NCBI GenBank assembly: GCA_022843325.1
Contig: JALHNV010000036.1
Span: 1-35,287, forward strand
Direction of reading: 5' to 3'
Origin: Pseudolabrys sp.
GTDB lineage: Bacteria; Pseudomonadota; Alphaproteobacteria; Rhizobiales; Xanthobacteraceae
Length of the DNA stretch: 35,287 bases
A program made the position numbers and the translations under genes. Of this stretch, positions 6,966 to 14,471 are shown piece after piece (the stretch's first letter is position 1; every line of letters starts with the position of its first letter). Under the pieces are notes generated by a model. The model did not search any database. It was not told the DNA's origin and was given only the letters and a program-made list of their open reading frames with translations.

Positions 6966-7082
6966 GGCGGACTTATCCCGTTCGTGGTTCCATCGGTATT
7001 AGCCATCGGAGCTACCCCTTCTTTCGGCTCTGGTGGTCAGGGCATCCGTTACCTGTGGCCCAGGGAACGGGTGCCCGCTGGC

Positions 7083-7652
7083 TTACTTCTTCTTGATCGC
7101 CCCGATGATGGCCCCGAGAACCGTATCCGCGGGAGCCCCGGAAGCCGCTGCCGTGCTGCGGCGCGTCGTGTCCATCGCGACATAGCCGAGCAATCCGCAC
7201 CCGGCACCGAAATACGCAAAGCCCGAATTGAGCAGGTTCGTCACGTTGGCAATCTGGCCTGCGTCTGCAACCCACATAAGCCGAACGAATGCGACCGCTA
7301 CACCGGCAATCCAGCCGCCGATCACATATCCAAGGAGGTGCCGCCAATGCCACCAGCTCACGCCCGAGGCAATTTCCGTCCGCATGGTTTCGTTGATGGA
7401 AACACTCTGCTCTGACGCCGCCTGTGCAAAAGCCGCGACCGTCTTGGCCCACTCGATTTCGGCCTCAGCCATCTTCTGCTGCGCGACCGGATCGCTCACG
7501 ATAGCCTTACTGACCGCCTCCGGTGTCGGCTTGGTGCCGAGCGCCTCCCCCAGCACCTTGCCTGCTACACCACCTAACGGGCCACCGAGCGCCGTTCCCA
7601 GCGTCGGCAGGCCAAGCCCGAGCAATGTCTTCCCAAGATCACTCCAGTCCAT
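7083..7652 (-). CDS. Phage holin of the 3TM (GTA) type
   Basis: A 189-residue protein matching the GTA-type 3TM holin family. It has a Gly-rich N-terminus (GLGLPTLGTALGGPLGGVAG), a helical linker with VSDPVAQQKMAEAEIEWAKT, then hydrophobic segments at about 105-121 (LLGYVIGGWIAGVAVAF) and 141-160 (GFAYFGAGCGLLGYVAM), and a Lys-rich end (GAIKKK). In this family the protein forms membrane lesions that let endolysin out. It lies 2 bases downstream of the endolysin stop, in the usual lysis cassette arrangement. Confidence 0.85.
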   Translation of the reverse strand: MDWSDLGKTLLGLGLPTLGTALGGPLGGVAGKVLGEALGTKPTPEAVSKAIVSDPVAQQKMAEAEIEWAKTVAAFAQAASEQSVSINETMRTEIASGVSWWHWRHLLGYVIGGWIAGVAVAFVRLMWVADAGQIANVTNLLNSGFAYFGAGCGLLGYVAMDTTRRSTAAASGAPADTVLGAIIGAIKKK

Positions 7653-7654
7653 GA

Positions 7655-8449
7655 CTATGCCTTTTTGAAAAGCGCCAACAGCGCGTTGATGAATGCAGCG
7701 AGTGGGGAAACGGCGACGGGCTCTGGCACCGCCGTCACAGGCGCGGTCGGCTCAATGTCCGGCTGCGCTGCGCCCTGCCCCAGCAGGACGGCCAGTTGAC
7801 TGGCGGAAGCCGGGGGCGGCGTGACCTTTTCGGACGCTGGGCGATTCGCATAGGCGGCGGCAAGCTTGGCGTCGTACTTGTTCTGCTTATAGCCCGCGCC
7901 ATTGTAGCCTTTGGCAAACGATGCCCAATTAAGGGACCGCATGTGCGCCTGTAGCTTCGACGAGACGATAAAGCGCGCCATGCCGTAAAGCTGTGCGCCC
8001 TCCGAATAGAGCATCGCCTCGACAAATTCCTGCACGGTCTTGAAACCGCAAATCTTGTAGTTGAAGCCCATAAGCTGGCCCAAGCCCCAGGAGCACGATT
8101 TGAGCGCCGCCGCCTCGTCTATCGCTATAGCCTTGTCCATCCAGTCGTAGCGTTCGGCCTGTGTCTTGAGGTACGGCTTCGTTTTCCACTTCGCATAGGC
8201 CAGACCGTTCGCCACCGCCTTGTCGCGCTTCGCCCCTGCCCCAAGTTCGCGGTAGAAAATATGCGGCTCGTTCAGGATGATCGGACGGCCATCCGGGCCA
8301 AAGCCCTTCCCCGCCGATTCCACGGCCAGCACGGCGCGGACGGCAGCGATATGGCAGCCGAGATACCCAGCAATCACGGTCACGTCGCCGTCAGATAGTG
8401 GTAGCGCCCGCCCATGCTTAAGAGCGGCCGGGAAACTGGCCTTTGCCAT
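7655..8449 (-). CDS. Endolysin, N-acetylmuramidase family
   Basis: A 264-residue protein. Residues 20-190 match the DUF3380/N-acetylmuramidase family that cleaves peptidoglycan glycan strands. AVESAGKGF supplies the likely catalytic Glu at 44. ILNEPHIFYREL and SWGLGQLMGFNYKICGF are the other family motifs. The C-terminus has a Pro-rich linker and a hydrophobic or amphipathic end (VSPLAAFINALLALFKKA) that could hold the protein at the membrane, which is unusual for a simple globular endolysin. AAGGAG precedes the ATG. The holin gene follows immediately. Confidence 0.9.
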   Translation of the reverse strand: MAKASFPAALKHGRALPLSDGDVTVIAGYLGCHIAAVRAVLAVESAGKGFGPDGRPIILNEPHIFYRELGAGAKRDKAVANGLAYAKWKTKPYLKTQAERYDWMDKAIAIDEAAALKSCSWGLGQLMGFNYKICGFKTVQEFVEAMLYSEGAQLYGMARFIVSSKLQAHMRSLNWASFAKGYNGAGYKQNKYDAKLAAAYANRPASEKVTPPPASASQLAVLLGQGAAQPDIEPTAPVTAVPEPVAVSPLAAFINALLALFKKA

Positions 8450-8467
8450 GGAGGCTCCTTTTTGGGC

Positions 8468-8496
8468 TTAACAACTGAGGATTGCACCGCTAAGAT
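8468..8496 (+). promoter_or_regulatory. Candidate sigma-70 promoter of plus-strand cassette
   Basis: TTAACA (8468-8473), 17 bases, TAAGAT (8491-8496). The start site would fall near 8503, ahead of the small ORF at 8527. A GATTC (a GANTC CcrM/GcrA-type site) overlaps the end of the -10 element at 8494-8498. Seen by eye only. Confidence 0.45.
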
Positions 8497-8526
8497 TCCG
8501 CCCCTCAGGGAGGCGAGAAGCGACAC

Positions 8527-8694
8527 ATGACTATAAAGGGACAGACACAGCCGCCCGCTGGCTTTGACAGCGCAGAAGTTGACGACCCGATGAACCCTGC
8601 GGCGGGGCAACTGCTCCCCTCTACGGAGAGCGCGAAAAGCACGAACGATGCGCAGAAGAAGGAGCATCCTGCTAAGGATGAGCCAATTCTATGA
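8527..8694 (+). CDS. Small polar ORF, opposite strand to lysis genes
   Basis: A 55-residue ORF (MTIKGQTQPPAGFDSAEVDD and onward), highly polar and probably disordered. It has AGGGAGG ahead of ATG 8527 and a promoter-like sequence at 8468-8496. Its stop overlaps the start of the next plus-strand ORF (ATGA). It stands alone against the minus-strand late operon between endolysin and DUF4376 genes, the classic location of a moron. No family is recognised. Confidence 0.5.
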   Translation: MTIKGQTQPPAGFDSAEVDDPMNPAAGQLLPSTESAKSTNDAQKKEHPAKDEPIL

Positions 8695-8804
8695 AAATAG
8701 AAGATGAGGTTTTAATCGGAGGGGTCGGCGCGTTCTTGATCGTGGCGACGGTTGGCATCAGCATATGGCTCGCGATCAAAGTTCTGCTTTGGGTCGCTTC
8801 TTAA
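8691..8804 (+). CDS. Small single-pass membrane ORF
   Basis: A 37-residue ORF coupled by ATGA to the preceding one. After MKIEDEV it is a continuous hydrophobic segment (LIGGVGAFLIVATVGISIWL) ending in a short tail, so it should insert in the inner membrane. AAGGATGAG precedes the start. Its last 4 bases overlap the 3' end of the minus-strand DUF4376 gene. Together with its neighbour it could alter the lysogen surface or exclude other phages; this is inference from position and size. Confidence 0.5.
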   Translation: MKIEDEVLIGGVGAFLIVATVGISIWLAIKVLLWVAS

Positions 8805-9364
8805 GCAAACTCCGCTTCCACCGCGTCATAGGTGGCGATCTCGCCGGACATTATTTTCCCGGCAACGTCGGCTTCAATCGCGAAGCATTCCTGCACATGG
8901 TCACCGACTGCGCGGGCAATCGCCGTCATGGTCGCGGCGTCGAGTTCTACAAACCCGCCAGCCGATTTGAATTTTATCGTTTTCTCGGGACGGTCAACCA
9001 CCAGGCTATGAGCCCCGGACACCATCGCCTGACTTTCGCGGTCCGTTCGGATCGGTACGCCATTAAACGCGATGCCGCCGGTTTCCTTGGCATAGCGCGC
9101 CGCCGCTGCGTGAGCGCACAAACGCTCCTTCAACTGCTCTGTCGGGAACGCCACGAACGTCCACGCGCCGGGAACTGCTGGATCGGGATTGACGACGCCA
9201 TACCGATCGTCCGGCCGCTCTTGCTGCACCACCGGCACGGCACCGAGCGCAGCCCGTTCCTCGCTCGACGCGAGATCAAGCCAGTTTGGCGGATACTGGA
9301 TGCCGTCATGGACAAAAGCCGTCCAGCCGGGGACGTGTTGGCCATCGATTACATAGTCCGTCAT
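8801..9364 (-). CDS. DUF4376 tail-fibre-associated protein
   Basis: A 187-residue protein. The N-terminal part is variable. The C-terminal part (about residues 84-185) matches DUF4376: LKERLCAHAAAARYAKETGG, IAFNGVPIRTDRESQAMVSGA, IKFKSAGGFVELDAATM. Proteins of this family usually lie next to tail-fibre genes in tailed phages and may help fibre assembly or be part of the fibre. It overlaps the upstream LamG-like gene by ATGA. Confidence 0.8.
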   Translation of the reverse strand: MTDYVIDGQHVPGWTAFVHDGIQYPPNWLDLASSEERAALGAVPVVQQERPDDRYGVVNPDPAVPGAWTFVAFPTEQLKERLCAHAAAARYAKETGGIAFNGVPIRTDRESQAMVSGAHSLVVDRPEKTIKFKSAGGFVELDAATMTAIARAVGDHVQECFAIEADVAGKIMSGEIATYDAVEAEFA

Positions 9365-10170
9365 AGCCCGAGCCTCCCTCGTAGCCGCGACCAGATGCCG
9401 TCAAGCTGCGCTTTGGTCAGAGCCTCGCCAAACAAGGCGAAACAGGCGATGCGGTCACCGCTCGCGGCGGGAGTTGAACCACTGCCCGCGTCAAAAATAC
9501 CCATCGTCTGCGAGGCGGCACCGGCACTAGGCGTCGCATAAGCAGCGTTGAATGTGTCGCTCGCTGAAACCTGATTGTAGGCCCCGTTCTGCCAGAAAAA
9601 CCCACTGGACCCTGCTTCATTTATTGAGACTGCGATAGCGTTCCATGTAGAGGCGGTCATAGCTGTCGTTGCTGTGACGCTAAGAGCGGGCGTGCCACTT
9701 ACGCTTTTGGTAATCACGAAAGTCGGAATATTTGACGACGATCTGTACCACCAAAAACCAGTCGAGGCAGACGAAGTAGCGTTAGTGCCGGAAAGCGTGA
9801 CCTGTGCGGTACTGCCCGGATACATCAGCGCGAACAGCGTAAAGGCTGCGTTGTCCTTATGGATGTCGTTGACCGCTGCCGGATTACTCTGGTTCAGACG
9901 GAAAATATCGTCGCCATCGACGGAAAAGTAAGACCGCCGTCCGCCTGCCGAACCGTTGAATGTCGGATCGTCAGCAGCAGCGCCGCTCGTCGCCCCCCGA
10001 AAGAAACTATAGGCGTTGCTCGACCGATCCACCCAAGTCTGGCTCGACCCGTCATAAGACGCGATGTCGCCAGCATCGAGGCAGATTCTAAGGTTGGTCA
10101 GCAGCCCCCGTTCCTTGATGATGTCATAGAGGGTGAGAGGACCTTGGCCTGCCATCATCAGCGGGATCAT
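9361..10170 (-). CDS. LamG-like tail-fibre/receptor-binding protein
   Basis: A 269-residue protein with the sequence style of concanavalin A/LamG-like jelly-roll domains: ICLDAGDIASYDGSSQTWVD near the N-terminus, alternating beta strands, and a typical end with FALFGEALTKAQLDGIWSRL. Such domains in phage tails bind host surface sugars. Asn/Ser/Thr/Ala-rich composition in the middle fits a fibre tip. It overlaps the upstream fibre gene by TGATG and the downstream DUF4376 gene by ATGA. Confidence 0.75.
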   Translation of the reverse strand: MIPLMMAGQGPLTLYDIIKERGLLTNLRICLDAGDIASYDGSSQTWVDRSSNAYSFFRGATSGAAADDPTFNGSAGGRRSYFSVDGDDIFRLNQSNPAAVNDIHKDNAAFTLFALMYPGSTAQVTLSGTNATSSASTGFWWYRSSSNIPTFVITKSVSGTPALSVTATTAMTASTWNAIAVSINEAGSSGFFWQNGAYNQVSASDTFNAAYATPSAGAASQTMGIFDAGSGSTPAASGDRIACFALFGEALTKAQLDGIWSRLRGRLGL

Positions 10171-11225
10171 CAGGCGATCCCCTGCGCGCGGCCGATTTCT
10201 TCGAGGTTGCCGCCAGACCGCCCGACAAACGTATATCGATCAACAGCGCCTGAGCCCGTCGAAATAACCGGCGTATTGGCTGAGCCACCGATCCACTTGT
10301 AGGCCGCGTTCCATGCGATGGTTCGGGGCGTCGAATCCTGCACGATGCGAATGGAGTAGACCCGCCCGGCCACCACGTTACTCGGTGCGCCCATAGTCGT
10401 GTTACCAGTAGCGAGGGCAAGAGTGGCCAGCGGCGCAACGTCAACGTCCCATGCGGTCGTTCCGCCTGACGTGTAGGTCAATGCGGCTTCGGCATAGCCC
10501 TGCGGCTTGGTGAAAGCCTGCGATACAGCAAGGCCAGCCACATCGGTCCCGACAACCGCACCGTTCTTGAGCAGCTTGCCAGTGGTTCCGTCAAACCGCG
10601 CCAGACTGTCGGCAGTAGCGGACGCAGGGCCAACAACATCACCAGTCCCGAGGCCATCAACGCCCGGCTGACCCGCGACGCTCAGCGTCCAGTTAGTCAG
10701 CGTGCCAGAGCCAAGGCTTTTGTCCGCCGTGAAAGCAAGGCTGCCCGCCGCGTAGGACGTAACAACGCCTTCCATCCAGTTGACGGTTGGAGCGGAGGCG
10801 TCGGCGGCCCGGACGCGCGTGCCGACCTGATAGGAAAGCCAAGATTGGGTCGCGAACGTCTTTGTGCCGGATGATCCGATAGTGTTCGAGGTTACAGACG
10901 TGCCGCTATAGGCTGCGATGGTCGCGCCAGTTGCACGAATGATCCAGTCCGCGAATGTGCCGGAACCACCCTGTTCCACCAAGATTCCAGAAAGATCATC
11001 ATCCACGTAGGACGTGACTTTCAGCACCATGTAATTAGCTTCATCAGCCGCAGACGAAGCCTTGATATAATTCCCCACCGGGTAAAATCGGCCCGTCTGG
11101 GTGACGAGCGTTACCGGGTCAGTCCCCAAGGTAATGCTGGTCGTCGAGGTGGATTGGAACAACAGGCTTGTGATCGCCTCTTGTGCAACGACCGTCGTAA
11201 GTGGAAAAGCGTTGACTGTGCCCAT
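10170..11225 (-). CDS. Tail-fibre-like structural protein
   Basis: A 351-residue beta-rich protein, full of Gly, Ser, Thr and Val. A repeated module (GGSGTFADWIIRATGATIAA and SGTLTNWTLSVAGQPGVDGL) suggests tandem beta domains. It includes a collagen-like turn (PGVDGLGTGD) and a C-terminal VAGRVYSIRIVQDSTPRTIA, which I recall from phage tail-fibre and base-plate proteins. It begins after a terminator-like hairpin and is followed by the LamG gene. The exact role in the fibre is not clear. Confidence 0.65.
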   Translation of the reverse strand: MGTVNAFPLTTVVAQEAITSLLFQSTSTTSITLGTDPVTLVTQTGRFYPVGNYIKASSAADEANYMVLKVTSYVDDDLSGILVEQGGSGTFADWIIRATGATIAAYSGTSVTSNTIGSSGTKTFATQSWLSYQVGTRVRAADASAPTVNWMEGVVTSYAAGSLAFTADKSLGSGTLTNWTLSVAGQPGVDGLGTGDVVGPASATADSLARFDGTTGKLLKNGAVVGTDVAGLAVSQAFTKPQGYAEAALTYTSGGTTAWDVDVAPLATLALATGNTTMGAPSNVVAGRVYSIRIVQDSTPRTIAWNAAYKWIGGSANTPVISTGSGAVDRYTFVGRSGGNLEEIGRAQGIA

Positions 11226-11242
11226 TGCCTGATCCTTGAATC

Positions 11243-11266
11243 AAAAAAGCCGACCCGAAGGACGGC
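11243..11266 (-). terminator. Rho-independent terminator after collar gene
   Basis: On the minus strand: GCCG-T-CC, loop TTCG, GG-T-CGGC, followed by TTTTTTG. It sits between the collar gene (ends 11290) and the fibre gene (starts 11225), so part of the transcription probably stops here. Confidence 0.75.
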
Positions 11267-11289
11267 CCGAAAATCGAAACGCGGTGTGC

Positions 11290-12135
11290 TTAAGCGCCTG
11301 CGAATATGATGTAGTTGCAGACGATGCCGGGAGGCAGATTGTTATGAGCGCCGTTGCTGCCGAACGAGTTCATCGTCACGGCTACGTTCTGCGTCTGGGA
11401 TGCAGCGGTAGAAGTGGAGGCAAGAAGGGCGGCGGCGGTTGACCCCCCCGTCCCGGCGGGCGTCGTCGATCCGATGCTCGTCCGTTCGTATCCGAATGCG
11501 GGCTGCGTGATGCTGGCGGTGGTCGGCGTGATGGTCGGAAGCTCTGCGGCGACAAGCTGATGCGACTGCGAGCCACCAGCGGCACCTAGCGTAGTGCCTA
11601 CCCACCCGCCCGCCGGGACGCCCGTGATGCGGCCCGCGCCAGTGCCGCCCATGTCGCCCTTGCCGAAGGACGCGCGGTCGCGCTTGTCTGGCATATTGAA
11701 CGTAGTTGACCCGTCACCAACGCCGTAGGTCGTGCCAAGTACAGCGAACAAGGCGGCGTAGGTCGTGCGGGAAATTGCCTGCCCGTATGGGAATAGCCAG
11801 CCGGCCGGAGCGGTCGTGCCCCAATAATCCATGCCCGCGCCGATGTAAACAAAGCCGACTTTGGCCCCGGCGCTCGCAAGCCCAAGATTGCCGCCGTCGT
11901 TAAACATGCCGGATGACGTAGCGGCGTTAAAGGAAATGCCGGGGGCGGAAACGGTTCCGGCAAAGCCCTTAAGCTGCCCTGTGAACGGGGCAACACCACT
12001 GCGAAGCACCAGACTGCTAAGCGCCGACTGCAAATCCTGCAACGGGGTATTGTGCTGCGCGGCTTCAATCGTCGTGCCCGTTTCCGCAAGATAGACTTGC
12101 GGAAGGGAATAGTTTCCTTGTGCGTCAAAGGGCAT
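11290..12135 (-). CDS. Phage tail collar domain protein
   Basis: A 281-residue protein. A variable N-terminal part is followed at about 107-155 by the tail collar domain: GTTAPAGWLFPYGQAISRTT, YAALFAVLGTTYGVGDGSTT, FNMPDKRDR. The C-terminus has many Thr/Ser/Ala (ASTSTAASQTQNVAVT) and the typical ending NLPPGIVCNYIIFAGA. Proteins of this type form fibre or microcin-like tips in short- and long-tailed phages. It is the first gene downstream of the terminator at 12156-12179 and is itself followed by one. Confidence 0.9.
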   Translation of the reverse strand: MPFDAQGNYSLPQVYLAETGTTIEAAQHNTPLQDLQSALSSLVLRSGVAPFTGQLKGFAGTVSAPGISFNAATSSGMFNDGGNLGLASAGAKVGFVYIGAGMDYWGTTAPAGWLFPYGQAISRTTYAALFAVLGTTYGVGDGSTTFNMPDKRDRASFGKGDMGGTGAGRITGVPAGGWVGTTLGAAGGSQSHQLVAAELPTITPTTASITQPAFGYERTSIGSTTPAGTGGSTAAALLASTSTAASQTQNVAVTMNSFGSNGAHNNLPPGIVCNYIIFAGA

Positions 12136-12155
12136 GGCGTTGATCTTCCAAAGAA

Positions 12156-12179
12156 AAAGGCCCCGGTTAGGGGGCCTTT
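12156..12179 (-). terminator. Strong rho-independent terminator
   Basis: Perfect 9-base stem AAAGGCCCC/GGGGCCTTT with loop CTAACC (minus strand), followed by TTTTTC. It separates the head/ejection genes from the fibre and lysis genes, and could act in both directions. Confidence 0.85.
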
Positions 12180-12211
12180 CGGAACGTCCGATTTGCGGGT
12201 AGACTCAGCGG

Positions 12212-12481
12212 ATGGACAGAAAACACATCGATTTGAAGCGCAGCGAATACCGGGCCGAAGGCATCAAAGGCGAACCGTTCTTCGCCGCAGGATGGCCGGT
12301 TGGTGTTGCAGTCCTCGTTATGATTGCAGTCGGTACGTTCATGCACGACGCAACAGGGCCGATGTACTTCTTTGGCGCAATTGGCGGCGCGCTACTCGGT
12401 TTCATCGTCCAGCAGATTTGCGGAGAGTTTGTTAGCGACCCTGCTGTTGAGTCGCAGGAGCCACCGCAAGACCACCGCTAA
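12212..12481 (+). CDS. Putative two-TM membrane protein, opposite strand
   Basis: An 89-residue plus-strand ORF between two minus-strand genes. It has a charged N-terminus (MDRKHIDLKRSEYRAEGIKG), two hydrophobic segments (residues 28-43 WPVGVAVLVMIAVGTF and 51-69 MYFFGAIGGALLGFIVQQI) and a polar tail. Its last 50 bases overlap the 3' end of the ejection gene in antiparallel orientation. No good ribosome site is present, though TTTCGG-N17-TAGACT ends just ahead of the ATG, so a leaderless message is conceivable. The membrane pattern is clean enough to suspect a real moron gene, but a chance frame is not excluded. Confidence 0.45.
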   Translation: MDRKHIDLKRSEYRAEGIKGEPFFAAGWPVGVAVLVMIAVGTFMHDATGPMYFFGAIGGALLGFIVQQICGEFVSDPAVESQEPPQDHR

Positions 12482-14471
12482 GACCGCGCCCAGCCTGCCC
12501 CATAATCAACTGGCGCAACTGTATCCGCTGCACCGCCTGTTCAAGAATGCCCTGCATCTGCTGCGGCGTGACGTTGCCGCCCCGCATCAACAGTATTCGA
12601 GACACTTCCTCGCGAACCGCCGGGGTGTTGCCAGTCAAAGCGTTCTGACCGGCAGTCATAGCCCCTCGCGCTACGCCACCCCAATTGCCGGATATAAGAT
12701 TTGCAATCATCGACGGGTCAGCACCCATCGCGGCTTCGTCTGCAAGGTTATCGGCTGTACGCGACCCGCCTAGAGCCTGCGCCCGTGTTTCAAACATCGT
12801 GTTCTCGCGCCCGATACGGCGCTGCATTTGCGCTTGGGTGCGCTGAGGCGCGATGGCCGCAACTTCATCCGCGAAAGCATCATTAATCAGGGGGCGCGCT
12901 TTATTTACGCCCATCGCAGCGCCTTGGGTCTGCTGCACAAGCGGGTCAACATACCCGGCGCGAAATCCCTGCTGACCTTCGCCAGAAAGATTGCGGAATG
13001 CCGGAATGGTGTCCTCAGTCCGGCCCCGCATTGCTGCCGCTGTGCCTTCGTCAATAGCATCAATGTTGCGGGATGATTGCGCAAACTGACGATTAGCCGC
13101 CCTAAAGCCGGGGGAAGCATTCTCCATAGCAGTATCGAGTTCGCGAAGCGCCTGACCTAGCATCCTGGCTTGGTTGCCGCGCCCGGCCCGCGTTGCGACC
13201 TGTATACGATCAGACAGGTCAGAGCGCAGCCTTTGCAGTGAGGTAAAATCTGTCTGCACAGAGCGGCCATCGGTCAGCCGGGACCGTACGGACGCCAGAG
13301 CACTTTCGATTGAGTCGTCAGCAATGCCGGATTGTGGATTAACAATCCTGTTTACGCCGGGCTGTAGCGTGTCATCGATGTTGGCGACCACCCGTGAGAC
13401 ATCGACTGGGCCTGCACCGGCACGCGCCGCGCCATACGCCCGATCAGCAGCAGTGTCACGCGCCGCAGTCATGGCCGTGCGGGTTTGAGCCGCCGTGGTT
13501 GGCGTATCGAACCCCTCCATCAAGGCGTTCGCAATCCTGCGACCCTGCCCGGCCTGCCGCTGTTCCAGAAATTCAACAGCGTTCGTCCGGCCAACGCCGG
13601 GTGACCGCGCGACCGTCGAAAGCATCCGCTGGCCGGGATTGCCCATCGAATCCGCGACCGTGAACATGCCCTGACCTTCGCGCGCGGCGAGGGCAACGTC
13701 ATCAGCGATCTGTGCCGGGGTCCGCGAACTTTCCATGATCGCCCGCGCGACCTGATTGCGGGCGTACCTCTCCGGGTTGAGACGCGCGCCGACTTGACTA
13801 GTGAGCGGCGAAAGCACAGCGCCGCCCGCTTTCATCAATCCGGGCATGGCCCCGCCGACTGCCACGCCAGTAGCACCGCCGGTCAGCGCATTCATGCCGC
13901 GCTCTTCAAGGCTGTTGCCTTCTGCACCGCCAGCAACCGCTCCCATGAGCCCGGCATCGGCCGCAGCGGCGGCAGAGCGTGCGCCAATCCCTGCATTCGG
14001 TCCCAGAAACCGCATGGCGCTAACGCCGCCACGGGCCAGACCAGAACCAGTCATGATGCCACCGGCAAGTTCTGCCGCCGTTGCCGCATATCCTGCTTTT
14101 TTGCGGCCTTCCTCTAACGCTAAATCCTCTTGCGCCTTGGCGTGCTTGTAACCCTCGCGCGGATCGAACGTGCCGCGCCGGATCATCTCCATAGGAGTGC
14201 GCAGGCCCGCAAGAACTTCATCCGCCGTGTTGAAGGTAGCGCCTTGAATGGCGAGACGGGCCATCCCTGCGTCCGCAGACGTGCCGCTCGCCTCGATACG
14301 CTGGCGATCCTCGATAGCCGCTTGCCGGTATGGATCAGACGGGGGGGCAGGAGCAGCGGCGGGGGCAGTCTGCAACTTGCGAATTTCAGAGGCGAGAGCC
14401 TGCGCCGCCTGCGTATCACCGGCCGCGTCTGCGTTCCTTAGTGCGGTCGATAACTGTTCGAGTGTGGCCAT
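12432..14471 (-). CDS. DNA ejection (internal virion) protein
   Basis: A 679-residue, Ala- and Gly-rich helical protein. The N-terminus is a coiled coil (LSTALRNADAAGDTQAAQAL) and a Pro-rich linker. The middle has hydrophobic Gly/Ala segments (AGYAATAAELAGGIMTGSGL; LMGAVAGGAEGNS) like those of P22 gp16/gp20-type injection proteins, and the C-terminal half is charged helices with Gln-rich ends. Such proteins are packed in the virion and leave with the DNA to form a channel across the cell envelope. Location, size and composition support the call; no specific family match is claimed. The start overlaps the upstream stop (TGATG). Confidence 0.7.
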   Translation of the reverse strand: MATLEQLSTALRNADAAGDTQAAQALASEIRKLQTAPAAAPAPPSDPYRQAAIEDRQRIEASGTSADAGMARLAIQGATFNTADEVLAGLRTPMEMIRRGTFDPREGYKHAKAQEDLALEEGRKKAGYAATAAELAGGIMTGSGLARGGVSAMRFLGPNAGIGARSAAAAADAGLMGAVAGGAEGNSLEERGMNALTGGATGVAVGGAMPGLMKAGGAVLSPLTSQVGARLNPERYARNQVARAIMESSRTPAQIADDVALAAREGQGMFTVADSMGNPGQRMLSTVARSPGVGRTNAVEFLEQRQAGQGRRIANALMEGFDTPTTAAQTRTAMTAARDTAADRAYGAARAGAGPVDVSRVVANIDDTLQPGVNRIVNPQSGIADDSIESALASVRSRLTDGRSVQTDFTSLQRLRSDLSDRIQVATRAGRGNQARMLGQALRELDTAMENASPGFRAANRQFAQSSRNIDAIDEGTAAAMRGRTEDTIPAFRNLSGEGQQGFRAGYVDPLVQQTQGAAMGVNKARPLINDAFADEVAAIAPQRTQAQMQRRIGRENTMFETRAQALGGSRTADNLADEAAMGADPSMIANLISGNWGGVARGAMTAGQNALTGNTPAVREEVSRILLMRGGNVTPQQMQGILEQAVQRIQLRQLIMGQAGRGLSGGLAVAPATQQQGR

